Numbered from the stretch's first letter, positions 10,302 through 18,885 are shown. The stretch is 64,000 bases of DNA from Actinomycetota bacterium (GCA_009701885.1 WLJH01000006.1:62001-126000), one strand, 5' to 3'. Numbers and translations: made by a program. The notes: generated from the letters alone by a model not told the origin.

Positions 10302-11165
10302 TCAGCTCACGCCGGTCATCGCTCCCATGTCGGTGACCTCGCTGGCCGGCGGGGCCTCGATGTCGACGTCGGTGCCCCAGTTCTCGAAGCGCATGGCGAC
10401 CTCGCCGGCCGTCGCGCCCATGTCGACGACCATCTGGGCGAAACGGCCCTCGTCGTCGAACCACAGGTCGTAGGTGACCTCCTCGGGCAGCGCGCCCGCG
10501 GCGGCCGGGTCGAGCTCCATCTGCTCGAACATCGCCTCGGAGTCCACGACCGCGGTGTAGCGGTCCAGGTCCTCGCCCCCGACCTCCTCCTCGCCGACGT
10601 ACGTCGCGGAGACCAGGCCGGCCTCGATGACCTCGGCCTGGGCGCGCGGGTCGAGCTGGTTGGTGAAGGAGTCGCCCATCGGGTTGGCGGGGTCGTCGAG
10701 GTCGAGCTTGATGAATTTGTCGTCCATCTGCGCGACCCGCATGTAGATCACGTTGTCGACCATGATCATCGTCATCTCGCCCATCCCGCCCATGCCGCTC
10801 ATCTCCATCCGCATCGACGGCGGCTGGGTGCGGTAGTCGGCCTGGCCGACAGACTCGATCTCCTGGCCGCCGGCGGTCATCTCCATGGTGATGTCGGCGG
10901 TGGTGGCCTTCTCGAACGCGGAGACCATCAGGTCGGTGAACTCCTCGGCGCTGATCTCCTCGCCCGCGGCGACCGAGACCTCCTCGGCGTCGCCGTCGTC
11001 CTCGGCGTCGCCGTCGTCCTCGGCGTCGGTCTCCTCCTCGGCACCCGCGCTGGAGCCGGAGCCTGCGGGAGCGGCCTCATCGGCGGAGTCGTCACCTCCG
11101 CACCCGGTGAGGGCGGCGAGGCCGAGCGGGACGGTCAGGGCGATCGTGGCGAGACGGGTGCGCAT
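10302..11165 (-). CDS. Secreted lipoprotein, LolA/LppX-like fold suspected
   Basis: 287 residues. The signal peptide ends in the lipobox LTGC (Cys near residue 22), so the protein is lipid-anchored outside the membrane. A low-complexity acidic Ser/Gly/Glu/Asp stretch (about 24-66) contains a repeated AEDDGD unit, then a domain of about 210 residues with YRTQPPSMRMEMSG and VIYMRV follows. Such strands resemble the LppX/LprG or LolA beta-sheet lipoproteins of actinobacteria, which carry lipids. The family assignment is tentative. It is convergent with the DUF4191 gene. Confidence 0.75.
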   Translation of the reverse strand: MRTRLATIALTVPLGLAALTGCGGDDSADEAAPAGSGSSAGAEEETDAEDDGDAEDDGDAEEVSVAAGEEISAEEFTDLMVSAFEKATTADITMEMTAGGQEIESVGQADYRTQPPSMRMEMSGMGGMGEMTMIMVDNVIYMRVAQMDDKFIKLDLDDPANPMGDSFTNQLDPRAQAEVIEAGLVSATYVGEEEVGGEDLDRYTAVVDSEAMFEQMELDPAAAGALPEEVTYDLWFDDEGRFAQMVVDMGATAGEVAMRFENWGTDVDIEAPPASEVTDMGAMTGVS

Positions 11166-11220
11166 GTCCTCGAGCGTATGCCCTCCGCGGCAGGACCAGC
11201 AGGCGTCTCGGCGTCCCGAC

Positions 11221-11637
11221 CTAGCGGACGGGCGCGGTCCGCCCGAGGGCGGTCTGCAGGGTCACGCACACGGTGCCGGTGGCCATGTCGTGCAGGCCGC
11301 GACCGTCGGGGCGGAAGACCAGCGGCGGGATGACCAGGCCCACGAGCAGCTGCCGCCCGAAGGCCGGCAGCAGGTCGACGGGGCGCGGGTCGCCGTTGGC
11401 GCGGACGACGCGCAACCGGGTGGCGACCTGGCCGAAGGAGCCGCCGACGGTCGCGGTCAGCAGGGCCGACTCCACGACGAAGATCCCCAGCACGACGAAG
11501 TTGGTCCAGTCGCCGTCCAGCCACACGTCGCTGCCGACGAAGAAGATAAGGATCAGCGTGCACGCGAACCAGTCGACGGCCAGGGCGAGCATGCGGCGCG
11601 GCCAGCTGGCGGCCTCGAGCGCGACGGGTGCGGTCAC
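11221..11637 (-). CDS. RDD-family membrane protein
   Basis: 138 residues. It has the RDD signature at the start (WPRRMLALAVDWFACTLIL, Arg-Arg followed by the Asp in the first helix), a second helix at about 47-65 and a third near 95-115, ending with DGRGLHDMATGT, also typical of the family. RDD proteins are small membrane proteins without a settled role. This one is divergent from glnA, and the GlnR-type operator lies between them, so it may share nitrogen control. Confidence 0.85.
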   Translation of the reverse strand: MTAPVALEAASWPRRMLALAVDWFACTLILIFFVGSDVWLDGDWTNFVVLGIFVVESALLTATVGGSFGQVATRLRVVRANGDPRPVDLLPAFGRQLLVGLVIPPLVFRPDGRGLHDMATGTVCVTLQTALGRTAPVR

Positions 11638-11701
11638 GGGGCCAGCCTAGGCGGGGACCGGGCAGGCACCGGCAGGCAGGTGGCGGCGCCCCGGACAGGC
11701 T

Positions 11702-11739
11702 GTTACATCCCGGAAACACTTCCGATACGGTCGAGAAAC
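11702..11739 (+). promoter_or_regulatory. Tandem GlnR-type operator before glnA
   Basis: Four half-sites are spaced exactly six bases apart: GTTAC (11702-11706), GAAAC (11713-11717), GATAC (11724-11728) and GAAAC (11735-11739). This follows the actinobacterial GlnR pattern gTnAc-n6-GaAAc repeated with n6, with a single departure (GATAC for GTnAC). It lies 110 bases before the glnA start, so nitrogen-dependent control of glnA, and perhaps of the divergent RDD gene, is likely. Confidence 0.8.
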
Positions 11740-11848
11740 CCCCGCCCTCCTAGGGTGAGGGCACACGTCTGCGGCAACGGTGCCGAGGGCTGTCCACTCT
11801 TCACAGATCGGCCGGCTGCCCCGCTGGGAGCGCGCCACAGGAGGACGA

Positions 11849-13267
11849 ATGTTCCAGAGCTTCGACGAGCTCCTCAAGTACGTGAAGGACGAGGGTGTCG
11901 AGATGATCGACATCCGCTTCTGCGACCTTCCCGGCATCATGCAGCACTTCACCGTCCCGGTCTCCTCGTTCGACGAGTCGGTGGCCACGGACGGCCTGGC
12001 CTTCGACGGGTCCTCGATCCGCGGCTTCCAGGCGATCAACGAGTCCGACATGTCGCTGTTCCCGGACCCGACCACCGCCTACATCGACCCCTTCCGGACG
12101 TCGAAGACGCTGGCGGTCAACTTCTTCATCCACGACCCGATCTCGGGCGAGGCCTACTCGCGCGACCCGCGCAACATCGCGCGCAAGGCGCTGGCCTACC
12201 TCTCGACCACAGGCATCGCCGACACCGCGTTCTTCGCCCCGGAGGCGGAGTTCTACATCTTCGACTCGGTGCGCTACTCCACCGGCCCCAACGAGGGCTA
12301 CTTCCACATCGACTCCGAGGAGGGGTGGTGGAACTCCGGCAAGGAGGGTGACAACCGCGGCTACAAGACCCGCTTCAAGGGTGGCTACTTCCCCGTCGCG
12401 CCGTACGACCACTACGGCGACCTGCGCGACGACATGGTCAAGAACCTCGAGGCGTCGGGCCTGCTCGTCGAGCGTGCCCACCACGAGGTCGGCACGGCCG
12501 GTCAGGCGGAGATCAACTACCGCTTCGACACGCTGCTCAAGGCCGCCGACGACGTGATGAAGTTCAAGTACATCATCAAGAACACCGCGTGGCACGCCAA
12601 CAAGTCGGTCACCTTCATGCCGAAGCCGATCTTCGGTGACAACGGCTCGGGCATGCACGTGCACCAGTCGCTGTGGAAGGACGGGGAGCCCCTGTTCTAC
12701 TCCGAGACCGGCTACGGCGGCCTCTCGGACACCGCCCGCTGGTACATCGGCGGCATCCTCCAGCACGCCCCGTCGCTGCTGGCCTTCACCAACCCCTCGG
12801 TGAACTCCTACCACCGCCTGGTGCCGGGTTACGAGGCCCCCATCTCGCTGGTCTACTCCTCGCGCAACCGCTCGGCCTCGGTCCGCATCCCGATCACGGG
12901 CGCCAACCCCAAGGCCAAGCGCGTCGAGGCCCGGTTCCCCGACCCGTCGGCGAACCCCTACCTCGCGTTCTCCGCCCTGATGCTCGCCGGTGTCGACGGC
13001 ATCAAGAACAAGATCGAGCCGCCCGCGCCGATCGACAAGGACATCTACGAGCTCCCGCCGGACGAGATGGCCGAGATCGCCCAGGTCCCCACCAGCCTGG
13101 GGGCCGTCCTCGACGCGCTCGAGGCCGACCACGACTACCTGACCGTGGGCAACGTCTTCACGCCGGACCTCATCGAGACCTGGATCGACTACAAGCGCAC
13201 CCACGAGATCGCGCCCGTGCAGCTGCGGCCGCACCCGCACGAGTTCGAGCTCTACTACGACATTTAG
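11849..13267 (+). CDS. glnA: Glutamine synthetase type I-beta (adenylylatable)
   Basis: GlnA joins ammonia to glutamate with ATP as a cytosolic dodecamer. The 472-residue protein shows the class I motifs FDGSSIRGF, the ATP-binding [18 protein letters not shown], and [10 protein letters not shown]. Near residue 400 the DIYELPP segment supplies the tyrosine that GlnE adenylylates in GSI-beta enzymes, so this is the regulated copy. ATG 11849 is preceded by AGGAGGA with good spacing. A GlnR-type operator lies upstream and a strong hairpin downstream. glnE and a second synthetase (glnA2) are in the same window. Confidence 0.97.
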   Translation: MFQSFDELLKYVKDEGVEMIDIRFCDLPGIMQHFTVPVSSFDESVATDGLAFDGSSIRGFQAINESDMSLFPDPTTAYIDPFRTSKTLAVNFFIHDPISGEAYSRDPRNIARKALAYLSTTGIADTAFFAPEAEFYIFDSVRYSTGPNEGYFHIDSEEGWWNSGKEGDNRGYKTRFKGGYFPVAPYDHYGDLRDDMVKNLEASGLLVERAHHEVGTAGQAEINYRFDTLLKAADDVMKFKYIIKNTAWHANKSVTFMPKPIFGDNGSGMHVHQSLWKDGEPLFYSETGYGGLSDTARWYIGGILQHAPSLLAFTNPSVNSYHRLVPGYEAPISLVYSSRNRSASVRIPITGANPKAKRVEARFPDPSANPYLAFSALMLAGVDGIKNKIEPPAPIDKDIYELPPDEMAEIAQVPTSLGAVLDALEADHDYLTVGNVFTPDLIETWIDYKRTHEIAPVQLRPHPHEFELYYDI

Positions 13268-13303
13268 GGACAAGAGCTCAAACTCGAGCAGCGTCTGTGA
13301 CCC

Positions 13304-13333
13304 GAAGGCCCCGGTTATCAAACCGGGGCCTTC
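13304..13333 (+). terminator. Hairpin terminator after glnA
   Basis: A perfect 13-bp stem (13304-13316 with 13321-13333) and an ATCA loop, 37 bases after the glnA stop. No long U-tract. It also lies just beyond the end of the convergent minus-strand gene, so it can serve both. Confidence 0.85.
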
Positions 13334-13355
13334 GCCGTTGGCGATGCAACACGTG

Positions 13356-13889
13356 TTACTCGCGGGCCTTCCGATCGGCGACCCAACTACGAAAACGGTC
13401 GATTTCGGTCTGATAGGCGAGCCGCGGGTAGTCGCTCCACTTCGGGTTGCCGGGCCACAGGAGCTCGACCTCGACCTCGTTGTCGCGGACGGTGATGGAG
13501 TAGAGCTCCCTGGTGTCACGGCGCGAGCCGACGACCATACCGCTCAGGACGTGGTTACAGGTGAATCCGTCAATGCCCTCAGCCGTGGCCCCACGGACGA
13601 GGAAGGTGGCCATCAGGAACTTGAGCCACGGCGCCATGTGGTTCGCCTTGTCGCCGCCGTCATAGCTCAGGCAGCACCCCTGAGGGCACGAGGTCCAGTT
13701 GGACCATCCCCGAGGCGCACTTCTCGTGAGCTCGCGTAGGACCTCCTCATCCTCATCCGCCACACGGAGTGCACCGCCCGGCTCCTGCAGGAACGGCGAA
13801 CCCGAGATCCGGTTGATGAACGACCGTTCGAGGGCCCCCAGCGGAGGCTCGAGCTGCAGGTAGCCGATGAAGTCTGTCTGATATCCCAT
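13356..13889 (-). CDS. Hypothetical protein, 177 residues
   Basis: I do not recognise the family with certainty. ATG 13889 is chosen because GGAGG lies about ten bases before it and the protein then starts MGYQTDFIGYLQLEPPL, a plausible conserved beginning; the frame is open to 13925. It contains several aromatic motifs (WSNWTSCPQGCCLSYDG, LLWPGNPKWSDYP) and three cysteines, with no signal peptide or membrane helix. It lies between glnA and a DUF4262 gene in a patch of accessory genes whose codon use looks less GC-biased than its neighbours. Confidence 0.65.
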   Translation of the reverse strand: MGYQTDFIGYLQLEPPLGALERSFINRISGSPFLQEPGGALRVADEDEEVLRELTRSAPRGWSNWTSCPQGCCLSYDGGDKANHMAPWLKFLMATFLVRGATAEGIDGFTCNHVLSGMVVGSRRDTRELYSITVRDNEVEVELLWPGNPKWSDYPRLAYQTEIDRFRSWVADRKARE

Positions 13890-14005
13890 GGACCACAGCC
13901 TCCGCGTCCTCGCGTGCTCGATCAACGCCCGGCAGCTCGGCTGTGGATAAGCCGGGGGCGGTCACAAGCTGGTGGGGTACGACTGATCGCGACCAAGGAG
14001 GGGCG

Positions 14006-14596
14006 ATGTCCAACACCGAGCCATGGATGGGACCGTTGCCGGCCGCGCCGGGCTGCGACTGCCATGTCTGCCGACCGGATGAGTCGTACGACGAGCAGGA
14101 CCGTCGTGTCATCGACACCGTGCTCAAGCACGGCTGGCAGGTGATCATGGTGGCCGCGGGCGCCGGCTGCGACGTCCCCGAACACCAGAACCACTCGGAG
14201 GCCGATCACAACGAAGGACCAGCCTTCGCCTACACGATCGGGCTCGGCCATCGTGTCGGCCACCCGGAACTTCTCATGTCGGGCTTGGACCACCGACTCA
14301 TGCACCGGTGCCTCAACGGCGTCGCTGAACGAATCATGAATGGGTTGCGGCTGGTCCCAGGAGACGCGATCGAAGGCGTCCTGGCAGGAGTGCCGGTGGC
14401 CGTTGAGCGAGCGACCGACCTCGCTCTCGCGGAGACGGTCACCTGGTCGGGATGGTTCCATCGCCGCAAGCCCCAGGCACTGGCGCTCGTGTGGCCCGAC
14501 CGCAATGGCGTCTTCGGGTGGCAACCCGGCGCTCCGTCATCCGTACACACCGGTGACGATCTCGGCGACCGCGCTACACCACTATCGGGGACTTAA
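14006..14596 (+). CDS. DUF4262 domain protein
   Basis: 196 residues. ATG 14006 follows AAGGAGGGG with good spacing; the open frame upstream to 13943 has no such site. The core (HGWQVIMVAAG, FAYTIGLGHRVGHPELLMSGL, LALVWPDRNGVFGWQPG) matches DUF4262, a family of unknown function often found singly in accessory regions. The last residues, after the conserved WQPG segment, read differently, and the stop is followed in the same frame by the tail of a toxin gene, so the C-terminus may have been altered by a rearrangement. Confidence 0.8.
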   Translation: MSNTEPWMGPLPAAPGCDCHVCRPDESYDEQDRRVIDTVLKHGWQVIMVAAGAGCDVPEHQNHSEADHNEGPAFAYTIGLGHRVGHPELLMSGLDHRLMHRCLNGVAERIMNGLRLVPGDAIEGVLAGVPVAVERATDLALAETVTWSGWFHRRKPQALALVWPDRNGVFGWQPGAPSSVHTGDDLGDRATPLSGT

Positions 14597-14707
14597 CTCG
14601 GCGGCGACAAGTCGAGCCAGCAGAATGACATCGAGAAGGCTCAGAAACTCGCATATGAATGGCGTGCAGATCGGCAAAGGAAGGAGGATCCCGATGAGCA
14701 CCACTGA
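14597..14707 (+). pseudogene. Remnant of a HigB/RelE-type toxin gene (C-terminal end only)
   Basis: Directly after the DUF4262 stop, in the same frame, about 36 codons read LGGDKSSQQNDIEKAQ and then KLAYEWRADRQRKEDP, ending at TGA 14705-14707. GGDKSxQxxDIxxAxxLAxEW is the characteristic end of the addiction-module killer proteins that precede TIGR02684-type antitoxins. The stop overlaps the antitoxin start by 14 bases, as in intact modules. No start codon or N-terminal ~60 residues can be found in any frame, so the toxin has been lost by deletion and only its tail remains. Confidence 0.75.
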
Positions 14708-14996
14708 GAAGTACCAGCGGTTCGATCCCGCCGACTACCTGGACGACCTCGAAGACGTCGCGGGCTACCTCGCGATCGCTCTCGAGGAGTCCGGCGAGGA
14801 CCCCACCGCGGTCCCCCGAGCCCTTGGCGTGATCGCTCGTTCGCAGAACATGAGCGAACTGGCCCGTCGCGTCGATATGAGCCGCGACGGGCTCTACAAG
14901 GCGCTCTCCGCCGAGGGAAACCCGACGTGGTCGACGATCCTCAAGGTGACCAACGCGCTCGGCCTACGCTTCGAACTCCACACTGCCGTTTCATGA
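14694..14996 (+). CDS. HigA-like addiction-module antitoxin (orphan)
   Basis: 100 residues. The sequence FDPADYLDDLEDVAGYL, then RSQNMSELARRVDMSRDGLY, then KALSAEGNPTWSTILKV is typical of the putative addiction-module antidote family (TIGR02684), whose helix-turn-helix binds the operon's own promoter and neutralises the preceding toxin. ATG 14694 is preceded by AAGGAGG. The partner toxin is reduced to its C-terminal tail, so this antitoxin is an orphan that could still act as a DNA-binding repressor. Confidence 0.85.
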   Translation: MSTTEKYQRFDPADYLDDLEDVAGYLAIALEESGEDPTAVPRALGVIARSQNMSELARRVDMSRDGLYKALSAEGNPTWSTILKVTNALGLRFELHTAVS

Positions 14997-15253
14997 GGCG
15001 GCCATGTGCCCCACGTTTCCCGGGTCATCAAACTCGACATGTCGTCGCCCGTCCCGGCCGGTCGAGGAGTTGTTGATGCGTGGCCGCCACGCGACCCCGG
15101 GCAAATGACGCCCAGCCGACTCCATAGTTGGACGTCTGGCACGAAGCGCAGCGCCATCGAGCTTTGCCGGTGAGAACGAGCCGTCCCGCAGGCGGAGTTA
15201 CCCACTGTCCCGCACACCCTCGAACCGATCGACCCGCCTGGCATGCCAACAAC

Positions 15254-15282
15254 AGACAGGTCCGTCACAGCAACCGCACAGG
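15254..15282 (+). promoter_or_regulatory. PhoP-type direct-repeat operator before the response regulator
   Basis: Three heptamers start exactly 11 bases apart: AGACAGG (15254), TCACAGC (15265) and GCACAGG (15276). TCACAGC-N4-TCACAGC is the known recognition pattern of mycobacterial PhoP, and the regulator encoded 21 bases downstream is PhoP-like, so autoregulation is likely. The rest of the 307-base gap (14997-15303) holds nothing else I can recognise. Confidence 0.65.
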
Positions 15283-15303
15283 CAACTGGGCAAGAATTGC
15301 GCC

Positions 15304-16017
15304 ATGAGACTCGCCCGTCCCGACGGTTCTCCGGTCCGCGTGCTGGTGGTGGACGACGAGGTCAACATCGCCGAGCTCCTCGCCATGGCACTCCGCTATG
15401 AGGGGTGGGAGGTGCAGATGGCCCACACCGGCACCGATGCGGTGGCAGTCGCACGGACGACCCGACCCGACGCCATCGTCCTCGACATCATGCTGCCGGA
15501 CCTCGACGGGCTCGAGGTGCTGCGCCGCGTCCGGGCCGACACCCCGGAGGTACCGGTCCTGTTCCTCACTGCTCGCGACGCGGTCGAGGACCGCGTCGCC
15601 GGACTGACAGCCGGAGGCGACGACTACGTCACGAAGCCCTTCTCCCTCGAGGAAGTGGTCGCGCGGCTGCGAGCCCTGATGCGGCGCGCCGGTACGGCGG
15701 CGCAGCCCGAGGACCGCAACGTGATCGTCGTCGGCGACCTCACCCTCGACGAGGACAGTCGGGAGGTGCACCGAGGCGGTCAGGAGATCACGCTCACCGC
15801 CACCGAGTTCGAGCTGCTGCGCTTCCTCATGCGCAACCCGCGACGCGTGCTCAGCAAAGCCCAGATCCTCGACCGGGTCTGGCAGTACGACTTCGGCGGG
15901 CAGGCGAACGTGGTCGAGCTCTACATCTCCTACCTCCGCAAGAAGGTCGACGCCGGTCGGGAGCCGATGATCCACACGATGCGCGGCGCGGGGTACGTAC
16001 TGAAGCCGGCGCCATGA
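15304..16017 (+). CDS. PhoP-like response regulator (OmpR family)
   Basis: 237 residues. The N-terminal receiver has the acidic pair DDE near residue 18, the phospho-acceptor Asp at about 61 (in LDIMLPDLDG) and the conserved Lys in YVTKPFSLEEVVARL. The C-terminal winged helix holds LTATEFELLRFL and YDFGGQANVVELYISYLR. The phrases GLTAGGDDYVTKPFSLEE and YDFGGxxNVVExYxSYLR closely resemble mycobacterial PhoP. It overlaps the sensor kinase start (ATGA). Direct repeats of the PhoP type lie just upstream and before three nearby transcription units, so those are its probable targets. Confidence 0.92.
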   Translation: MRLARPDGSPVRVLVVDDEVNIAELLAMALRYEGWEVQMAHTGTDAVAVARTTRPDAIVLDIMLPDLDGLEVLRRVRADTPEVPVLFLTARDAVEDRVAGLTAGGDDYVTKPFSLEEVVARLRALMRRAGTAAQPEDRNVIVVGDLTLDEDSREVHRGGQEITLTATEFELLRFLMRNPRRVLSKAQILDRVWQYDFGGQANVVELYISYLRKKVDAGREPMIHTMRGAGYVLKPAP

Positions 16018-17486
16018 TCCGCGAAGCCCGAGCAGCCTCTCGAACTCTCACCTGGCGGCTGGTCGGCGTTGTCGTCCTTCTGGTCGCCCTGACCGCCGCC
16101 GTCATCGGTACCGCGACCACCGTGGCGATGCATGACCACCTGGAGGGCCGGCTCGACGCCGACGTGACTCGAGAGCTCGACCGTGCGCTGAACGGCCCAG
16201 GGGGCGGACCGCCTGCCGCGCTACCGCTGCCGGACGAGCCGGGCGACCGGTCCGAGGACTTCCGTGCCGGCTACGGCACGCTCGTGGCGGTGCTGCCTGC
16301 GACCGGGGAGGGTCGCGGCCTGGTGCTCTCCGAGCCCGACGGGAACCGCGCGTTCGACGCCGCTGAGCTCACGACCGCGCAGCTCCGGTCACTCACGAAG
16401 CTCCCGGAGGCCGACGAGCCGCAGACCGTCGAGCTGGAAGGTCTTGGCTCCTACCGCGTCGCTGTCGCCGACCTCCCCGACGGGCAGGTCGTCGCGGGCC
16501 TGCCGCGGTCCGACGTCGACGAGACGATCACGAACCTGATCCGCCTCGAGCTCCTGGCCACGCTGGCCGGCCTGGTGGTCGCAGCGGCGGCGGCGGCGTT
16601 CGTCGTACGGCGTCAGCTGGCGCCGTTGCGCGAGGTCGCCGGCACGGCTCACCGCGTCGCCGAGCTTCAGCTCGCCACCGGCGACATCACGCTGGAGGAG
16701 CGGGTACCGACCAGGCTCACCGACGAGCGCAACGAGGTCGGTCAGGTGGGCAGCGCGCTCAACCGGCTCCTCGACCACGTCGAGGACTCGCTCGACGCCC
16801 GTCATCGCAGCGAGCAGCAGGTGCGACAGTTCGTCGCGGATGCATCCCACGAGCTGCGCACGCCCCTGGCGACGATCGCCGGCTACTCCGAGCTGGCCCG
16901 CCTGCGTCCCGATGATGACATCGCCTTGCGGACCGCACTGGCCAAGGTCGACGAGGAGTCGAAGCGGATGACCTCGCTGGTCGAGGACCTGCTCCTCCTG
17001 GCCCGGCTCGACGCCGGCCGCCCCCTCGTCGCGGAGACCGTCGACCTCACCAGCCTGCTGCTCGAGGCCGTCAGCGACGCGCGGGTCCTCGCCCCGGACC
17101 ACATCTGGCGACTCGACCTCCCCGACGACGTCATCGAGGTCCGGGCCGACGAGCAACGGCTCCACCAGGTGATCACGAACCTGCTCACCAACGCGCGCAA
17201 GCACACGCCGCCCGGGACCACGGTGACCGTTGCCGCCGATGCCGGCGGGTTCAGCGTCCACGACGACGGCCCCGGTTTCCCGCCTGACCTGGTCGACCGC
17301 GCCTTCGAGCGTTTCACCCGCGGAGATGCCGCTCGCCACCGTGAGGGCGGCGTCGGCCTGGGACTCGCCCTGGTGGCTGCGATCGTGGACGCCCTCGGCG
17401 GCCGCGTCAACCTGCGCAGCCGTCCTGGGGACACCACCGTCCAGGTCCAGCTCGCTCCGGGAAGCCCGGCAGCGGGTGCTGCCTGA
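16014..17486 (+). CDS. Sensor histidine kinase, PhoR-like
   Basis: 490 residues in the membrane. Helix 1 (about 16-39) and helix 2 (about 178-197) bracket an extracytoplasmic sensor region rich in Pro, Gly and acidic residues. After a HAMP linker come the H-box ASHELRTPLATIAGY with phospho-His near 279, the N-box ITNLLTNARKHTPPGT, and the ATP-lid motifs DDGPGF and GVGLGLAL. ATG 16014 overlaps the regulator's stop, so the pair is co-translated. The signal sensed is unknown. Confidence 0.92.
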   Translation: MIREARAASRTLTWRLVGVVVLLVALTAAVIGTATTVAMHDHLEGRLDADVTRELDRALNGPGGGPPAALPLPDEPGDRSEDFRAGYGTLVAVLPATGEGRGLVLSEPDGNRAFDAAELTTAQLRSLTKLPEADEPQTVELEGLGSYRVAVADLPDGQVVAGLPRSDVDETITNLIRLELLATLAGLVVAAAAAAFVVRRQLAPLREVAGTAHRVAELQLATGDITLEERVPTRLTDERNEVGQVGSALNRLLDHVEDSLDARHRSEQQVRQFVADASHELRTPLATIAGYSELARLRPDDDIALRTALAKVDEESKRMTSLVEDLLLLARLDAGRPLVAETVDLTSLLLEAVSDARVLAPDHIWRLDLPDDVIEVRADEQRLHQVITNLLTNARKHTPPGTTVTVAADAGGFSVHDDGPGFPPDLVDRAFERFTRGDAARHREGGVGLGLALVAAIVDALGGRVNLRSRPGDTTVQVQLAPGSPAAGAA

Positions 17487-17529
17487 CCCGCGAGCGGTGC
17501 GCTCCGGCTGAGTCGGACGCAGCTGCTCG

Positions 17530-18198
17530 CTACAGGCCGCGGACCTCGTCACGGAGCCTTTCCATCCTCGTGTCCAGGTCGGCTGCTGTGGCGGCGGCGT
17601 GGCTCAGCTCGGCCAGCAGCGAGGACGGCACCGTCGCTTCGTACTTGTAGTAGATGTCGTGCTCGACGGTGGCCCAGAAGTCCACGGCGATGGTGCGGAT
17701 CTGCAGCTCCACGGGAACATGTTCGGTCCGGTCGGACAGGTAGACCGGGACCTTGATGTTCAGGTGCAGGCTTCGGTAGCCGTTCGACTTGGGCGTCGCC
17801 ACGTAGTCCTCGACCTCGAGGACGGTGACGTCGGACTGACGCGTCAGCATGTCCCTGATCCAGTAGATGTCGGACACGAAGGGGCACACGACGCGCACCC
17901 CGGCGATGTCGAGCACCTCCTCCGCGATGGACTCGAGCGACGTGCCGCAGCCACGCCGGCCAGCCTTGGCGAACAGGCTCTCGGGCGACTTCAGGCGGCT
18001 CCGGACGTGCTCGATGGGGCTGCGGTCGTAGGTCTGCTCGAACTCCTCACGGAGGATTGCGATCTTCGTTGCCACCTGGTCGATCGCGAACTTGTACCTC
18101 AGCCGGAAACGGCTCACCTCTCGATGCACTCGGCGGAGATCATCCTCGCCGATGGGCAGGACGACGGCTGCGTCGCTGTCGTCGACGGTGCTCGACAT
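17530..18198 (-). CDS. RelA/SpoT-domain protein (small alarmone synthetase-like)
   Basis: 222 residues, essentially one RelA/SpoT nucleotidyltransferase domain without hydrolase, TGS or ACT domains. Family motifs visible are RLKSPESLFAK, DIAGVRVVCPFVSDI, PKSNGYRSLHLN and VELQIRTIAVDFWATVEHD. Such stand-alone domains make (p)ppGpp or related nucleotides from ATP and GDP/GTP. ATG 18198 is chosen for its AAGGAGA site; the open frame extends to 18300. It converges on the histidine kinase gene and lies downstream of the CotH cluster on the same strand. Whether it is catalytic needs testing. Confidence 0.85.
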   Translation of the reverse strand: MSSTVDDSDAAVVLPIGEDDLRRVHREVSRFRLRYKFAIDQVATKIAILREEFEQTYDRSPIEHVRSRLKSPESLFAKAGRRGCGTSLESIAEEVLDIAGVRVVCPFVSDIYWIRDMLTRQSDVTVLEVEDYVATPKSNGYRSLHLNIKVPVYLSDRTEHVPVELQIRTIAVDFWATVEHDIYYKYEATVPSSLLAELSHAAATAADLDTRMERLRDEVRGL

Positions 18199-18296
18199 GC
18201 TTTCTCCTTGTCGCGGTACGGATCGTTCGTGACATCGAACTGTCGGCACCTGTCGGGACCGCTGCCATCGGAGATGGGCGCGCTCGGAACATCCGG

Positions 18297-18314
18297 ACAC
18301 AGCAGGCTCACCCC
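18297..18314 (+). promoter_or_regulatory. Weak PhoP-type repeat before the RelA/SpoT gene
   Basis: ACACAGC (18297-18303) and TCACCCC (18308-18314) are separated by four bases, giving the same 11-bp period as the better boxes in this block, about 100 bases before the RelA/SpoT start. Agreement with TCACAGC is 6/7 and 5/7, so this may be chance. The remaining sequence of this 168-base gap shows nothing else. Confidence 0.3.
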
Positions 18315-18366
18315 GGCCGCGCCTCGGGGGTTGGCAGCGACCGGGGTGCGGATCGTGGGCGGCGGA

Positions 18367-18885
18367 TCAGCCCTGCTGGGTCGAGTCCTGGGCTGCGTCT
18401 GACGAGTCGTCGTCCTGCGTCGTGCCCTCGTCGGGATCGGTGGGGTCGGGTTGGCCGTCCCCGTCGAAGTCGGGCGCCTGACCGGTGCCACCCGAGCCCG
18501 GGCCGGTTCCGCCATCGGTCTGTCCGTCCATCGGTCCTCCCGGGAAGTCGCGCATCCCGTCCGGAGGACCACCGAAGCCGTCACTGCCACGGTCGAAGTC
18601 AGGGACCTGCTGCGTCGCCGGGGCTCCGTCGCCGCCGACGGCGTACCCGACGCCGAAGCCGGCTCCGCCGATGGCGAGGGCGGCCACGGTGACGCCGGTC
18701 GCGAGCGCCCTGCGGCCGCGGAGGACTCCCCGGCTCCACCTGCGCGGGGCGGTCGGCGTGGCGGCGGCTGGAGTGCTGACCGCCTCCGCATCCTCGTGAC
18801 GGATGGGCTGGGCGGTGTTACTCGTGCCGGTGGTGGGCTCGGACGCGTGCGGGTCCGGGCTCGTGGGGTGGGCTCCTGAGATCAT
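18367..18885 (-). CDS. Single-pass membrane protein with acidic Gly/Asp-rich tail
   Basis: 172 residues. A Pro/Thr/Ala-rich cytosolic N-terminus of about 55 residues, one helix at about 60-85 (GVTVAALAIGGAGFGVGYAV), and an extracytoplasmic tail dominated by Gly, Asp and Pro (PDFDGDGQPDPTDPDEG). ATG 18885 has AGGAGA in front. No known domain is recognised. The Asp-rich repeats could bind calcium or be CotH substrates, but that is speculation. It is the second gene after the DUF4353 lipoprotein gene on the same strand and probably in its operon. Confidence 0.7.
   Translation of the reverse strand: MISGAHPTSPDPHASEPTTGTSNTAQPIRHEDAEAVSTPAAATPTAPRRWSRGVLRGRRALATGVTVAALAIGGAGFGVGYAVGGDGAPATQQVPDFDRGSDGFGGPPDGMRDFPGGPMDGQTDGGTGPGSGGTGQAPDFDGDGQPDPTDPDEGTTQDDDSSDAAQDSTQQG

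Noticed and set aside
14997..15253. Small minus-strand ORF (about 74 codons) in the gap before the response regulator
   Set aside because: No ribosome-binding site, no recognisable family and weak coding bias; the gap is better explained as regulatory and leftover DNA.
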